DNA of 7,760 bases from Paracoccaceae bacterium (GCA_015485375.1 WFTU01000256.1:1-7760), one strand, 5' to 3'. Numbered from the stretch's first letter, positions 1-5,894 are shown. Notes: generated by a model not told the origin, from the sequence alone. Program-made: numbers and translations.

Positions 1-693
1 GCCGCGGCCAGCGCGGCCGGAATTATTACCGTTTCCGCCGCCCTGGCCCGGCGGGCCGAGGAAATAGGCATCCGCCATCCGCGTCTGCAGGTGTTGCGCA
101 ACGGTGTCGATACGACATTGTTCCGCCCCCGGAACGCCGGAGACGTGCGGATGCGCTTCGCCATCACCGGGCCGCTGATTGTCTCCGTCGGCAATCTGGT
201 GGAAAACAAGGGTCACGATCTTGTAATCGAGGCCCTGCGCGACCTGCCGGCCGACACCCGCCTGCTGATTGCCGGGGACGGTCCGGAAGAACGGCGCCTG
301 CGCGATCTGACCCGGCGGCTGGGTCTCGAAAAACGGGTCATATTCACCGGCCGTCTGCCCCATGAGGAGCTGCCGGCAATCTACAGCGCTGCCGATGCCC
401 TGGTCCTGGCCTCCTCGCGCGAGGGCTGGCCGAATGTGCTGCTGGAGGCGATGGCCTGCGGCGCGCCGGCGGTGGCAACCGATGTCGGCGGTGTCGGTGA
501 AATCATCACCGCGCCGGCGGCAGGACGCATCGTGCAGACCCGCACCGCCGCAGCCATCGCCGCGGCCATCCGCGACCTTTTCGCCACACCGCCGGAACGC
601 GCCGCCACGCGCGCGCATGCGGAAAAATTCGATTGGGAAGCCACAAGCCGCGGCCAGATGGCATTGTTTCGCGACATCTTAACCACTGCATGA
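1..693 (+). CDS. Glycosyltransferase family 4 (GT-B fold), C-terminal part; 5' end outside window
   Basis: The reading frame is open from the first base of the window and ends at TGA 691-693, so the N-terminal acceptor domain is missing. About 230 codons are visible. The visible part is the donor-binding Rossmann domain of a GT4 retaining glycosyltransferase: it shows RNGVDTTLF just before the domain, the VSVGNLVENKGHDLVIEAL strand-helix, the LLIAGDGPEE segment, VIFTGRLPHEELPAIYSAAD, and the family E-x7-E motif in REGWPNVLLEAMACG, with the two Glu codons at 421 and 445. In this family these Glu residues contact the sugar-nucleotide donor. It would add one sugar to a growing lipid-linked or exported polysaccharide at the cytoplasmic face of the membrane. 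A nucleotide-sugar dehydrogenase and a polysaccharide deacetylase follow on the same strand, which supports a polysaccharide role. Donor and acceptor cannot be read from the sequence. The family assignment is firm. Confidence 0.9.
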   Translation, partial: AAASAAGIITVSAALARRAEEIGIRHPRLQVLRNGVDTTLFRPRNAGDVRMRFAITGPLIVSVGNLVENKGHDLVIEALRDLPADTRLLIAGDGPEERRLRDLTRRLGLEKRVIFTGRLPHEELPAIYSAADALVLASSREGWPNVLLEAMACGAPAVATDVGGVGEIITAPAAGRIVQTRTAAAIAAAIRDLFATPPERAATRAHAEKFDWEATSRGQMALFRDILTTA

Positions 694-798
694 TATCCAT
701 CCGCCGCATATGAGGGTATGAAGTTCTGCGGGCGGCACTACGATCGCCTGAGGGGAAACAGCGGGCCAGGCGCCCGCCAGCGTAACGGGGTCACGTCC

Positions 799-2076
799 AT
801 GACGGAAAAAATCGCGGTTATCGGCCTGGGTTATGTGGGATTGCCGGTGGCCCTTGCCTTTGCCAGGGCCTATCCCGACACGGTCGGTTTCGACATCAGT
901 GCCCGGCGGGTCGAAACGCTGAAGGCCGGCCATGACTACACGGGTGAGGTCGAGGACGAGGAACTCGCCACCTCCCCCATCCGGCTCAGCGCCGATCCGG
1001 CGGATCTGGAAGGGGCGACCTTCTTTGTCGTCACCGTCCCCACGCCGATCGATGCCAATCGCCAGCCGGATCTCACCCCGGTGAAAAGCGCCTGCCGCAC
1101 CATCGCCCCCCATCTGCGCCCCGGCGCCGTGGTGGTTTTCGAATCCACCGTCTATCCCGGCGTGACCGAGGAAATCTGCGGCCCGCTTCTGGCGGAATGT
1201 TCCGGCCTGAAACAGGGTCGGGACTTCACCCTCGGCTATTCGCCCGAACGCATCAATCCGGGCGATAGGGAACATACGCTGGCGCGCATCGTCAAAATCG
1301 TCTCGGGCGAGGACGAGGCAACCCTGGAACGGGTCGCCGGTGCTTACGGGCGCATCATCACCGCCGGGCTGCACCGGGCCTCGTCGATCAAGGTCGCCGA
1401 AGCGGCCAAGGTGATCGAAAACACCCAGCGCGACATCAATATCGCCCTGATGAACGAGCTGGCACTGATCTTCGATCGCCTCGGCATCCGCACCGCCGAC
1501 GTCCTGGCGGCGGCCGGCACGAAATGGAATTTCCTGCCCTTTTCGCCGGGTCTGGTCGGCGGCCATTGTATTGGCGTCGATCCCTATTATCTGACCGCCA
1601 AGGCCGAAGAGACCGGTTACCATCCGGAAGTCATCCTTGCCGGCCGACGCATCAACGACACCATGGGCGCCTTCATCGCCCAGAAGCTGGTCAAGCTGCT
1701 GATCGGCACCGGCGGCGCCGTCAACGGGGCCCGCGTCGGGGTGCTCGGCATCACCTTCAAGGAAAACGTGCCCGATATCCGCAACAGCAAGGTGCCGGAC
1801 ATTCTGCACGAACTCGGCGATTTCGCGATTTCGCCACTTATCCATGACCCGCTGGCCGAAGCAGGGGAAGTCCGCGAGGAATATGGCCTGACCCTGAGCT
1901 CGTTTGAAGAGATGAACGATCTCGACGCCCTGGTGCTGGCGGTTCCTCATAAAGCCTATCTGCAGGATCGGGACGCATGGCTTTCCCTGTTGCGTCCGAA
2001 CGGGGTGCTGATCGATGTCAGATCGGCCCTTTCCCCGGCAGATCTGCCCGAGGGCATCACCTATTGGAGCCTGTAA
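799..2076 (+). CDS. Nucleotide-sugar dehydrogenase (UDP-glucose/UDP-HexNAc 6-dehydrogenase superfamily, TviB/WbpO-like)
   Basis: This 425-residue NAD-dependent enzyme oxidises C6 of a UDP-sugar to the uronic acid, supplying an acidic precursor for polysaccharide. Visible landmarks are the N-terminal Rossmann motif GLGYVGLP (residues 9-16), FFVVTVPTP (75-83), STVYPGVTEE (116-125), SPERINPGD (148-156), a Lys at 204 in the EAAKVIENTQRDINIALMNE helix (position of the family catalytic Lys), the catalytic Cys257 in GGHCIGVDPYYL, and the C-terminal UDP-binding domain starting near VGVLGITFKEN (313-323). SPERINPGD and ENTQRDINIALMNE resemble the TviB/WbpO/WbpA group acting on UDP-N-acetylhexosamines more than UDP-glucose dehydrogenases, but substrate is an inference. 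I chose ATG 799 because the Rossmann strand begins at once and the length fits the family; an upstream in-frame ATG at 718 would add 27 residues unlike the family. The ribosome site is weak (ACGGGG at 785-790). The deacetylase gene follows after 19 nt, suggesting one operon. Confidence 0.93.
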   Translation: MTEKIAVIGLGYVGLPVALAFARAYPDTVGFDISARRVETLKAGHDYTGEVEDEELATSPIRLSADPADLEGATFFVVTVPTPIDANRQPDLTPVKSACRTIAPHLRPGAVVVFESTVYPGVTEEICGPLLAECSGLKQGRDFTLGYSPERINPGDREHTLARIVKIVSGEDEATLERVAGAYGRIITAGLHRASSIKVAEAAKVIENTQRDINIALMNELALIFDRLGIRTADVLAAAGTKWNFLPFSPGLVGGHCIGVDPYYLTAKAEETGYHPEVILAGRRINDTMGAFIAQKLVKLLIGTGGAVNGARVGVLGITFKENVPDIRNSKVPDILHELGDFAISPLIHDPLAEAGEVREEYGLTLSSFEEMNDLDALVLAVPHKAYLQDRDAWLSLLRPNGVLIDVRSALSPADLPEGITYWSL

Positions 2077-2083
2077 GCCGGAT

Positions 2084-2088
2084 GAGGA
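2084..2088 (+). promoter_or_regulatory. Ribosome binding site for the polysaccharide deacetylase
   Basis: GAGGA lies 7 nt before ATG 2096. It decides the start inside a longer open frame that overlaps the end of the dehydrogenase gene. Confidence 0.7.
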
Positions 2089-2095
2089 CGGAATC

Positions 2096-2902
2096 ATGAG
2101 CAACCCGCTGCGCGATCTGGCCAAGGCCGCCGTCTATGGCGGCTATGCCCGTCTGCTGCGGCCGCTGCCACGTGCCGCGCTCTCCCTTACGGGACGGCAG
2201 CGCCTGGTCATTCTGCTCTACCATCGGGTATCGGATGATTTCCGCGACAGCGTCACCATCGGCTGCGAACATTTCGAAGCCCAGATGGCCCATATCGCCC
2301 GGTATTATCCGCTCCTGTCGTTGGACGATCTGATCGCCGGAAATTTCGATCGCCACGCCCGCCGGCCGCTGATCGCCGTCACCTTCGATGACGGGTATCT
2401 CGACAATTACACCAATGCGGTACCGATTCTGCGCCGACACAGGGTTCCGGCAGGATTCTTCGTTTCCACCGGCATCGTCGGCACCGATCGTGGTTTCGCC
2501 CATGATCTGAAAAAACTGGGCCATGCCCTGCCCAATATGAGCTGGGAGCAAATCGGCGAAATGAAGGAAATGGGCTTCTTCATCGGTGCCCACACGGTCA
2601 ATCACGCCAACCTGGCCAAAATCGACGATGAAACCGCCCGCTATGAACTGACCGAGTCCATGAACACCCTGCGCCAGCGGCTGGGACTTCAGGAAGTGGC
2701 CATCGCCTACCCCTTCGGCAAGCGCAGCGACATCACCGAAGAACGCCGGCAACTCATCCGCGAACTCGGCTACACTGCCTGCTTCTCCGCCTATGGCGGG
2801 CGCAATCGCTTCCCGCTCGACCTGTTCGACATCCGCCGCAGTGGCGTCAATTTCGCATATACCCGCACCGCCTTCGAAGCCCTCATCGAAGGCTGGGTCT
2901 GA
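2096..2902 (+). CDS. Polysaccharide deacetylase family protein (NodB homology domain, carbohydrate esterase 4)
   Basis: This 268-residue protein is a metal-dependent de-N- or de-O-acetylase of the CE4/NodB family. Motif 1 is TFDDG, with F97-D98-D99-G100; by family knowledge D98 is the catalytic base and D99 a metal ligand. Motif 2 is H166-T-V-N-H170, the other two metal ligands. A later AYPFGKRS segment (from residue 204) matches the family motif-3 region. An early LLYHRVSDD segment (YHR at 42-44) is typical of bacterial polysaccharide-cluster members. I see no clear signal peptide or transmembrane segment, so a cytoplasmic or peripheral site is possible. The gene begins 19 nt after the dehydrogenase stop, with a good Shine-Dalgarno, and probably shares its transcript. 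It appears to be the last gene of the polysaccharide cluster. The natural substrate cannot be told from sequence; a deacetylase acting on exopolysaccharide or a lipid-linked intermediate is the likeliest role. Confidence 0.9.
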   Translation: MSNPLRDLAKAAVYGGYARLLRPLPRAALSLTGRQRLVILLYHRVSDDFRDSVTIGCEHFEAQMAHIARYYPLLSLDDLIAGNFDRHARRPLIAVTFDDGYLDNYTNAVPILRRHRVPAGFFVSTGIVGTDRGFAHDLKKLGHALPNMSWEQIGEMKEMGFFIGAHTVNHANLAKIDDETARYELTESMNTLRQRLGLQEVAIAYPFGKRSDITEERRQLIRELGYTACFSAYGGRNRFPLDLFDIRRSGVNFAYTRTAFEALIEGWV

Positions 2903-2947
2903 ACACGACCGCTCCTGTTGACGGGGTGGACCCCTCTCCCACACCCC

Positions 2948-2959
2948 TATACGCGTATA
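2948..2959. repeat. Perfect 12-bp palindrome TATACGCGTATA
   Basis: The sequence equals its own reverse complement and is flanked by CCCC on both sides of the same strand. It lies 46 nt after the deacetylase stop and just before the first iteron. A dimeric protein could bind it as an operator or site-recognition element, but no protein in the window can be assigned to it. It could also be chance. Confidence 0.4.
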
Positions 2960-2985
2960 CCCCTTTGCCCTGCTGTCTTCCTCCG

Positions 2986-3152
2986 GGCACGGTACATCGG
3001 GAACGACTACACCATTCCGAAGGGGCCGTGAAAAGACGCATCGCGGATGTTTTCCTGCCATCCGCTAAAGAACAAGCGTTCCTTCAGGCACGGTACATCG
3101 GGAACGTTTTGCGTGACAAACCCGCAAATTTCAGGCACGGTACATCGGGAAC
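2986..3152 (+). repeat. Three upstream iterons, dispersed direct repeats
   Basis: GGCACGGTACATCGGGAAC occurs perfectly at 2986-3004, 3087-3105 and 3134-3152, all on the plus strand. The last two also share the four bases TTCA immediately before. Start-to-start distances are 101 and 47 bp, so they are not a regularly phased array. They share the core GGTAYATCGGGAAC with the four repeats downstream of repA, which identifies them as RepA-binding iterons by inference. Their place upstream of repA suggests a role in repA autoregulation or in pairing with the downstream array (handcuffing). Confidence 0.85.
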
Positions 3153-3168
3153 AATGCATAGCGGCCAG

Positions 3169-3198
3169 AAGCCGGAAAGCGACAAACCGGAAAGCGAC
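3169..3198 (+). repeat. Tandem duplication of a 15-bp unit
   Basis: AAGCCGGAAAGCGAC (3169-3183) is followed directly by AAACCGGAAAGCGAC (3184-3198), one mismatch. It lies between the last upstream iteron and repA. It could be a small tandem duplication or a paired protein site; no function can be assigned. Confidence 0.55.
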
Positions 3199-3207
3199 GG
3201 GGGAACG

Positions 3208-3285
3208 GTTGTTGCTGCCCTTTTGCCATCCTTCCGCCCGGGTCGGCCGGGGCAAAAGCGGCGGCAGACAGGCAGGAAGAACAAC
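3208..3285 (+). repeat. Imperfect inverted repeat in the repA leader
   Basis: CTGCCCTTTTGCC (3215-3227) can pair with GGCAAAAG (3251-3258) and then GGCAG (3263-3267) across a 4-nt bulge, and GTTGTT (3208-3213) can pair with AACAAC (3280-3285). The RNA leader of repA could therefore fold about 45 nt before the start codon. The pairing is interrupted, and I cannot compute its stability. Confidence 0.35.
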
Positions 3286-3330
3286 GGGTAGCTTCTCGGC
3301 AGGCGAAATTCAGGATAGCGGGCAACAGCC

Positions 3331-4314
3331 ATGGCGGACACGAAAGTCGATCTCTTTCTCGACCAGCTGGTCAATGCGCCGCTGAAGGACGACCGCGCCC
3401 TGATGGAATTTCCCTTTTTCAGTCTGCAGAAACGCCCCCGCACCCAGCCCTTCATCTATGACGACGGCGCGGTAAAGATCGAAATTACCCCTGGCGCCAA
3501 GGGCATCGCCACCATCTGGGACAAGGATATTCTGATTTATCTGGCCTCCCTGCTCAACGAACGCATCGAGCAGGGCAAGCCGGTGGAGCATACCATCCGC
3601 TTTCCGGCCTATGATTTCCTCAAGGCCACCGGGCGAGGTACCGGCAAGCGCGCCTATGAACTGCTGCTCGATGCCCTCTACCGCCTGCGCAGCACCAATA
3701 TCGTCACCACCATCGAGGCTGGCGGCCAGGTCGACCGGCGGGGCTTCGGCTGGATCGAAACCTGGCGGGTGGTTGAAAAAACCGACGGACGCGGGCGCAA
3801 GATCATGGCCGCAGTCGAGGTGACGCTGAACGACTGGATGTTCCGCTCCATTGTCAAGGACCGCAATGTCCTGACCATCAACCGCGAATATTTCACCCTG
3901 ACCAAAGGGCTCGAACGGCGCCTTTACGAGCTGGCGCGCAAGCATGTCGGCCATCAGCCGGACTGGCTGATCAGCATGGCCCGCCTGGCCCAGAAATGCG
4001 GCACCGCCGATACGCTGCGCAAGTTCAAGCTCCGGCTCAACCAGATCATCGAGGCCGAAAGCCTGCCCGACTACCACCTGGAACTGATCCGCGATCCGGC
4101 CAGCGAGGAAATGCAGGAGCTGGCCCGTGACGGCTACAAGCGCCAAAGCAGCAGCGAACGCATTCTGGTACGCTTCTTTCCCAAGAACACCGCCTCCCGC
4201 AGCACAGCGGATGCGACCTCGCGAAACAGCAAGGGCGATGGCCGCCCGATAGGCTACCCTCCCCGTGGCAAACGGCAAAAGACAAAAGACAGCGCCTCAT
4301 CGCGCAACCGATAA
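3331..4314 (+). CDS. repA: Plasmid replication initiator RepA, RPA family (alphaproteobacterial RepA-I type)
   Basis: This 327-residue protein initiates replication by binding iterons at the origin and opening DNA together with host DnaA. It has the family landmarks I know from alphaproteobacterial RPA-type initiators: LMEFPFFSLQK (about 24-34), the IYDDG-containing segment, GIATIWDKDILIYLASLLNE (about 58-77), ATGRGTGKRAYELLLDALYRLRST (starting at 99, with GRGTGKRAYE at 101-110), the GFGWIETWRV segment, VEVTLNDWMFR, and LTKGLERRLYELARKH (190-205). These fit winged-helix DNA binding. The last ~50 residues are rich in Lys, Arg and Ser and look disordered. ATG 3331 has only a weak ribosome site (AGGA, 15 nt upstream), but the conserved region begins soon after and no better start is seen. 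Iterons flank the gene on both sides, which strongly supports the call and suggests autoregulation. No parA/parB-like genes lie next to it in the window. Confidence 0.93.
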   Translation: MADTKVDLFLDQLVNAPLKDDRALMEFPFFSLQKRPRTQPFIYDDGAVKIEITPGAKGIATIWDKDILIYLASLLNERIEQGKPVEHTIRFPAYDFLKATGRGTGKRAYELLLDALYRLRSTNIVTTIEAGGQVDRRGFGWIETWRVVEKTDGRGRKIMAAVEVTLNDWMFRSIVKDRNVLTINREYFTLTKGLERRLYELARKHVGHQPDWLISMARLAQKCGTADTLRKFKLRLNQIIEAESLPDYHLELIRDPASEEMQELARDGYKRQSSSERILVRFFPKNTASRSTADATSRNSKGDGRPIGYPPRGKRQKTKDSASSRNR

Positions 4315-4365
4315 GCTCTCTGCCCTCCTGCCTCCATACGCCCGCACCCCCCAATCACACGAAAG

Positions 4366-4374
4366 TTATCCACA
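4366..4374 (+). promoter_or_regulatory. DnaA box 1 (TTATCCACA)
   Basis: Perfect match to the strong DnaA box TTATCCACA, 41 nt before the first downstream iteron. Confidence 0.85.
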
Positions 4375-4414
4375 GACCCCCTCCCTACCGCCATGAGCAC
4401 AACTTGCGTCACAC

Positions 4415-4496
4415 GGTATATCGGGAACAAGATATCGGTATATCGGGAACGCCCTGACTCGGTATATCAGGAACACATTATCGGTACATCGGGAAC
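4415..4496 (+). repeat. Four phased iterons of the origin
   Basis: GGTATATCGGGAAC at 4415-4428 and 4437-4450, GGTATATCAGGAAC at 4461-4474, and GGTACATCGGGAAC at 4483-4496, all on the plus strand. Start-to-start spacing is 22, 24 and 22 bp, about two helical turns, so RepA molecules would sit on one face of the DNA. The first three carry TAT where the upstream copies carry TAC, and the third has one further change (G to A). The last copy has the same core as the upstream iterons. Confidence 0.92.
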
Positions 4497-4500
4497 GCAA

Positions 4501-4575
4501 AACACCCTTAAGCTTAAGCAATAAAAGCAAAACCCCGATGCCTAACGTGTTAACACCCTTAGTTAACGTGTTAAC
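4501..4575. repeat. Nested palindromes and direct repeats in the origin
   Basis: AACACCCTTA occurs at 4501-4510 and 4552-4561; TAACGTGTTAAC occurs at 4543-4554 and 4564-4575, 21 bp apart. CTTAAGCTTAAG at 4507-4518 is a perfect palindrome, and GTTAAC palindromes lie at 4549, 4562 and 4570. The two repeat families overlap in an A-B-A-B order. This lies directly after the iterons and before DnaA box 2, where a strand-opening region or a binding site for another initiator factor is expected. Confidence 0.75.
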
Positions 4576-4590
4576 GACAACGGGCCGAAC

Positions 4591-4599
4591 TTATCCACA
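4591..4599 (+). promoter_or_regulatory. DnaA box 2 (TTATCCACA)
   Basis: Second perfect TTATCCACA, same orientation as box 1, so the two DnaA boxes bracket the iterons and the TTAAC-rich repeats. An AT-rich tract follows directly. Confidence 0.85.
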
Positions 4600-4695
4600 G
4601 CCTGCACCGTGACACAGAACAGACATAAGTATTCAAGGCAGATATATCAACATCATCGTAATCACAGATAAAACAGCAAATGAATATACCCTAAC

Positions 4696-4725
4696 ATGTC
4701 AGCCAAAACACACAATGGAGGCTGA
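4696..4725 (+). CDS. Possible 9-codon upstream open reading frame (MSAKTHNGG)
   Basis: ATG 4696 opens a frame ending at TGA 4723-4725, one nt before the leuA-like ATG at 4727. It spans the hairpin and ends inside its right arm, so a ribosome translating it would melt the structure. It lacks a visible ribosome site and has no run of Leu codons that would point to a classic attenuator peptide. It may be chance. Confidence 0.2.
   Translation: MSAKTHNGG
4717..4721 (+). promoter_or_regulatory. Ribosome binding site GGAGG of the leuA-like gene
   Basis: GGAGG is 5 nt before ATG 4727, which chooses that start over the in-frame ATG at 4715; the latter overlaps the Shine-Dalgarno and has none of its own. 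Confidence 0.75.
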
Positions 4726-4726
4726 C

Positions 4727-5884
4727 ATGAAATCCCCTATTTTCTTCGATACAACCCTGCGTGACGGGGAACAAGCGCCTGGCAATGCCATGAGCCAGGA
4801 ACAGAAAATCGATATCTTTCATCATATAGACATGACCGGCATCGACTATATCGAAGTCGGCTTCCCCTCCTCTTCCCCGGCCGATTTCGCGGTTACACGC
4901 AAACTGGCTCACAGTCCCCGCAAAGCAAAAGTTTGTGCCTTTGCCATCGCGACGGAAGAAGACATTGCCACAGCCGTCAATGCCCTTGACGGAGCAGCGG
5001 ACAGTCAGGTGCAGATTCTGCTCACCGGATCGGAAATTCATGCCGAACACAAGCGCAGAATGCCCCTCGATGCCCTGCTGAGGGAAACGGACGAAGCCGT
5101 GACCTTCGCCGGGAAGAAGGGCGTTCGGGATATTTCCGTGGCTCTGGAGGATGCCACCCGCGGCAGCCCGGAGTTTCTTCGCCCCATGGTCGAACAGGCC
5201 ATTGCCGCCGGGGCTACCACCCTGGTTATTCCCGATACTGTCGGGGCAATGATTCCGAAGGAATATGCCGGATTGATTGCGGCCATCCGTTCATGGGTCG
5301 GGGAAAAAATCAAAGTCATCGCCCATTGTCACAACGATCTGGGGCTGGCGGCGGCCAACAGCATCGCAGCATTGGAGGCCGGCGCCAATGGCATGCAGAC
5401 GACCTTCTGTGGTATCGGGGAACGGGCCGGCAATACCGCGATCGAGGAAATCTATGCCATACTCCATTACAAATATCCGCAGATATCCCTGCATCTGGAT
5501 CCCAAGGCCATTGCTGCGGCATGCCGCCATATCGAGGAAAGCGTCGGCCTGAAGATCGGCCATCACAAACCGATTATCGGCCGCTATGTCTTTGCCACCG
5601 CGGCCGGATTGCATATCAACGGCCTGACCAAGAAAAACATCACCTATGAATTCGTCAGCCCCGAATTGTTCGGCCGTAAGAGCGAATTGGTAATCGGGCG
5701 GGTATCGGGGCGTACCGCCGTGCGCAACAAGCTGGAAAAACTGGCTATTCCCCATGACGACGATCTCGTCAACCGGGTCTATCAGGAAATCACCACAGCG
5801 GAAAACCGGCTCGATTTCAACGATGACGATACATTCCGCGCTCTGGTGGCGCGGCTGCTTGCCCCGCGCTCCCTTTCGGCCTGA
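4727..5884 (+). CDS. 2-isopropylmalate/homocitrate/citramalate synthase family protein (LeuA-like), no C-terminal regulatory domain
   Basis: This 385-residue TIM-barrel enzyme would condense acetyl-CoA with a 2-oxoacid (Claisen type), extending the acid by one carbon after later steps. Motifs: FFDTTLRDGEQAPG at the N-terminus with catalytic R12 and metal ligand D13; YIEVGFPSSSP; metal ligands H200 and H202 in AHCHNDLGLAAANS; and N236 in GIGERAGNTAIEEI. A second subdomain follows with GLHINGLTKKN (H296), TYEFVSPELFG, and GRVSGR (324-329), where homologues normally have GKHSGR. It stops at about the length of NifV-type homocitrate synthases and lacks the LeuA_dimer leucine-sensing domain of long 2-isopropylmalate synthases, so allosteric leucine control is unlikely. 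The N-terminal half resembles 2-isopropylmalate synthases most, but substrate cannot be set. No nif or leu neighbours are in view. It lies right beside the origin and ends 10 nt from the end of the convergent thiolase gene. Confidence 0.85.
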   Translation: MKSPIFFDTTLRDGEQAPGNAMSQEQKIDIFHHIDMTGIDYIEVGFPSSSPADFAVTRKLAHSPRKAKVCAFAIATEEDIATAVNALDGAADSQVQILLTGSEIHAEHKRRMPLDALLRETDEAVTFAGKKGVRDISVALEDATRGSPEFLRPMVEQAIAAGATTLVIPDTVGAMIPKEYAGLIAAIRSWVGEKIKVIAHCHNDLGLAAANSIAALEAGANGMQTTFCGIGERAGNTAIEEIYAILHYKYPQISLHLDPKAIAAACRHIEESVGLKIGHHKPIIGRYVFATAAGLHINGLTKKNITYEFVSPELFGRKSELVIGRVSGRTAVRNKLEKLAIPHDDDLVNRVYQEITTAENRLDFNDDDTFRALVARLLAPRSLSA

Positions 5885-5894
5885 AGCAAAACAA

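Larger units (their letters stand above)
2903..3330 (+). other. Non-coding leader upstream of repA
   Basis: This 428-nt stretch holds no gene I can support; the short open frames crossing it have no recognisable protein features and run through the repeats. It contains a 12-bp palindrome (2948-2959), three identical 19-bp iterons (2986-3152), a 15-bp tandem duplication (3169-3198) and an imperfect inverted repeat (3208-3285). By position it should carry the repA promoter and its control sites. I could not find a convincing -35/-10 pair or a clear rho-independent terminator for the polysaccharide genes. Confidence 0.7.
4315..4726 (+). other. Probable origin of replication (oriV) downstream of repA
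   Basis: This 412-nt gene-free stretch holds, in order: a perfect DnaA box (4366-4374), four iterons with 22-24 bp periodicity (4415-4496), a 12-bp palindrome CTTAAGCTTAAG (4507-4518), two copies of AACACCCTTA and two of TAACGTGTTAAC (4501-4575), a second perfect DnaA box (4591-4599), and a clearly AT-rich tract (about 4600-4700) that contrasts with the GC-rich genes around it. DnaA boxes plus iterons plus AT-rich DNA next to a replication initiator gene is the classic layout of an iteron-type theta origin. Which part melts is an inference: candidates are the TTAAC-rich segment 4501-4575 and the AT-rich tract after 4600. Confidence 0.85.
4695..4729 (+). promoter_or_regulatory. Perfect 10-bp inverted repeat over the start of the leuA-like gene
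   Basis: CATGTCAGCC (4695-4704) and GGCTGACATG (4720-4729) are exact reverse complements separated by 15 nt. In RNA the stem would hold the whole ATG start codon (4727-4729) and the last two bases of the GGAGG ribosome site (4717-4721), with the rest of the ribosome site in the loop. It could limit translation, or act as an operator in DNA for a dimeric regulator. Which of the two is not decidable here. Confidence 0.65.

Noticed and set aside
679..2124. Long minus-strand open frame opposite the dehydrogenase gene
   Set aside because: It is a shadow of a GC-rich gene with third-position bias; the plus-strand frame has all family motifs and the minus one has none.
2920..2933. GGGGTGGACCCC as a terminator for the polysaccharide genes
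   Set aside because: The stem would be only four pairs with a 4-nt loop and no T-run follows.
2057..3061. Long minus-strand open frame opposite the deacetylase gene
   Set aside because: Shadow frame; the plus strand encodes an intact NodB domain.
2986..3152. CRISPR array
   Set aside because: Only three short repeats with unequal spacers of 82 and 28 nt, and they share a core with origin iterons next to a replication initiator.
2926..3291. Short open frames on both strands across the repA leader
   Set aside because: They run through the iterons, show no recognisable domain and have no good ribosome site; the repeats themselves explain the repeated peptide segments.
3310..4278. Long minus-strand open frame opposite repA
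   Set aside because: Shadow frame; the repA frame carries the conserved RPA segments.
4501..4575. CtrA binding site (TTAA-N7-TTAA) in the origin
   Set aside because: Several TTAA half-sites occur but I find none with the 7-nt spacing; nearby gaps are 2, 4 and 9 nt.
5411..5423. Iteron-like GGTATCGGGGAAC inside the leuA-like gene
   Set aside because: It lacks the ATC spacing of the iteron core and encodes the conserved GIGER motif, so the match is explained by coding constraint.
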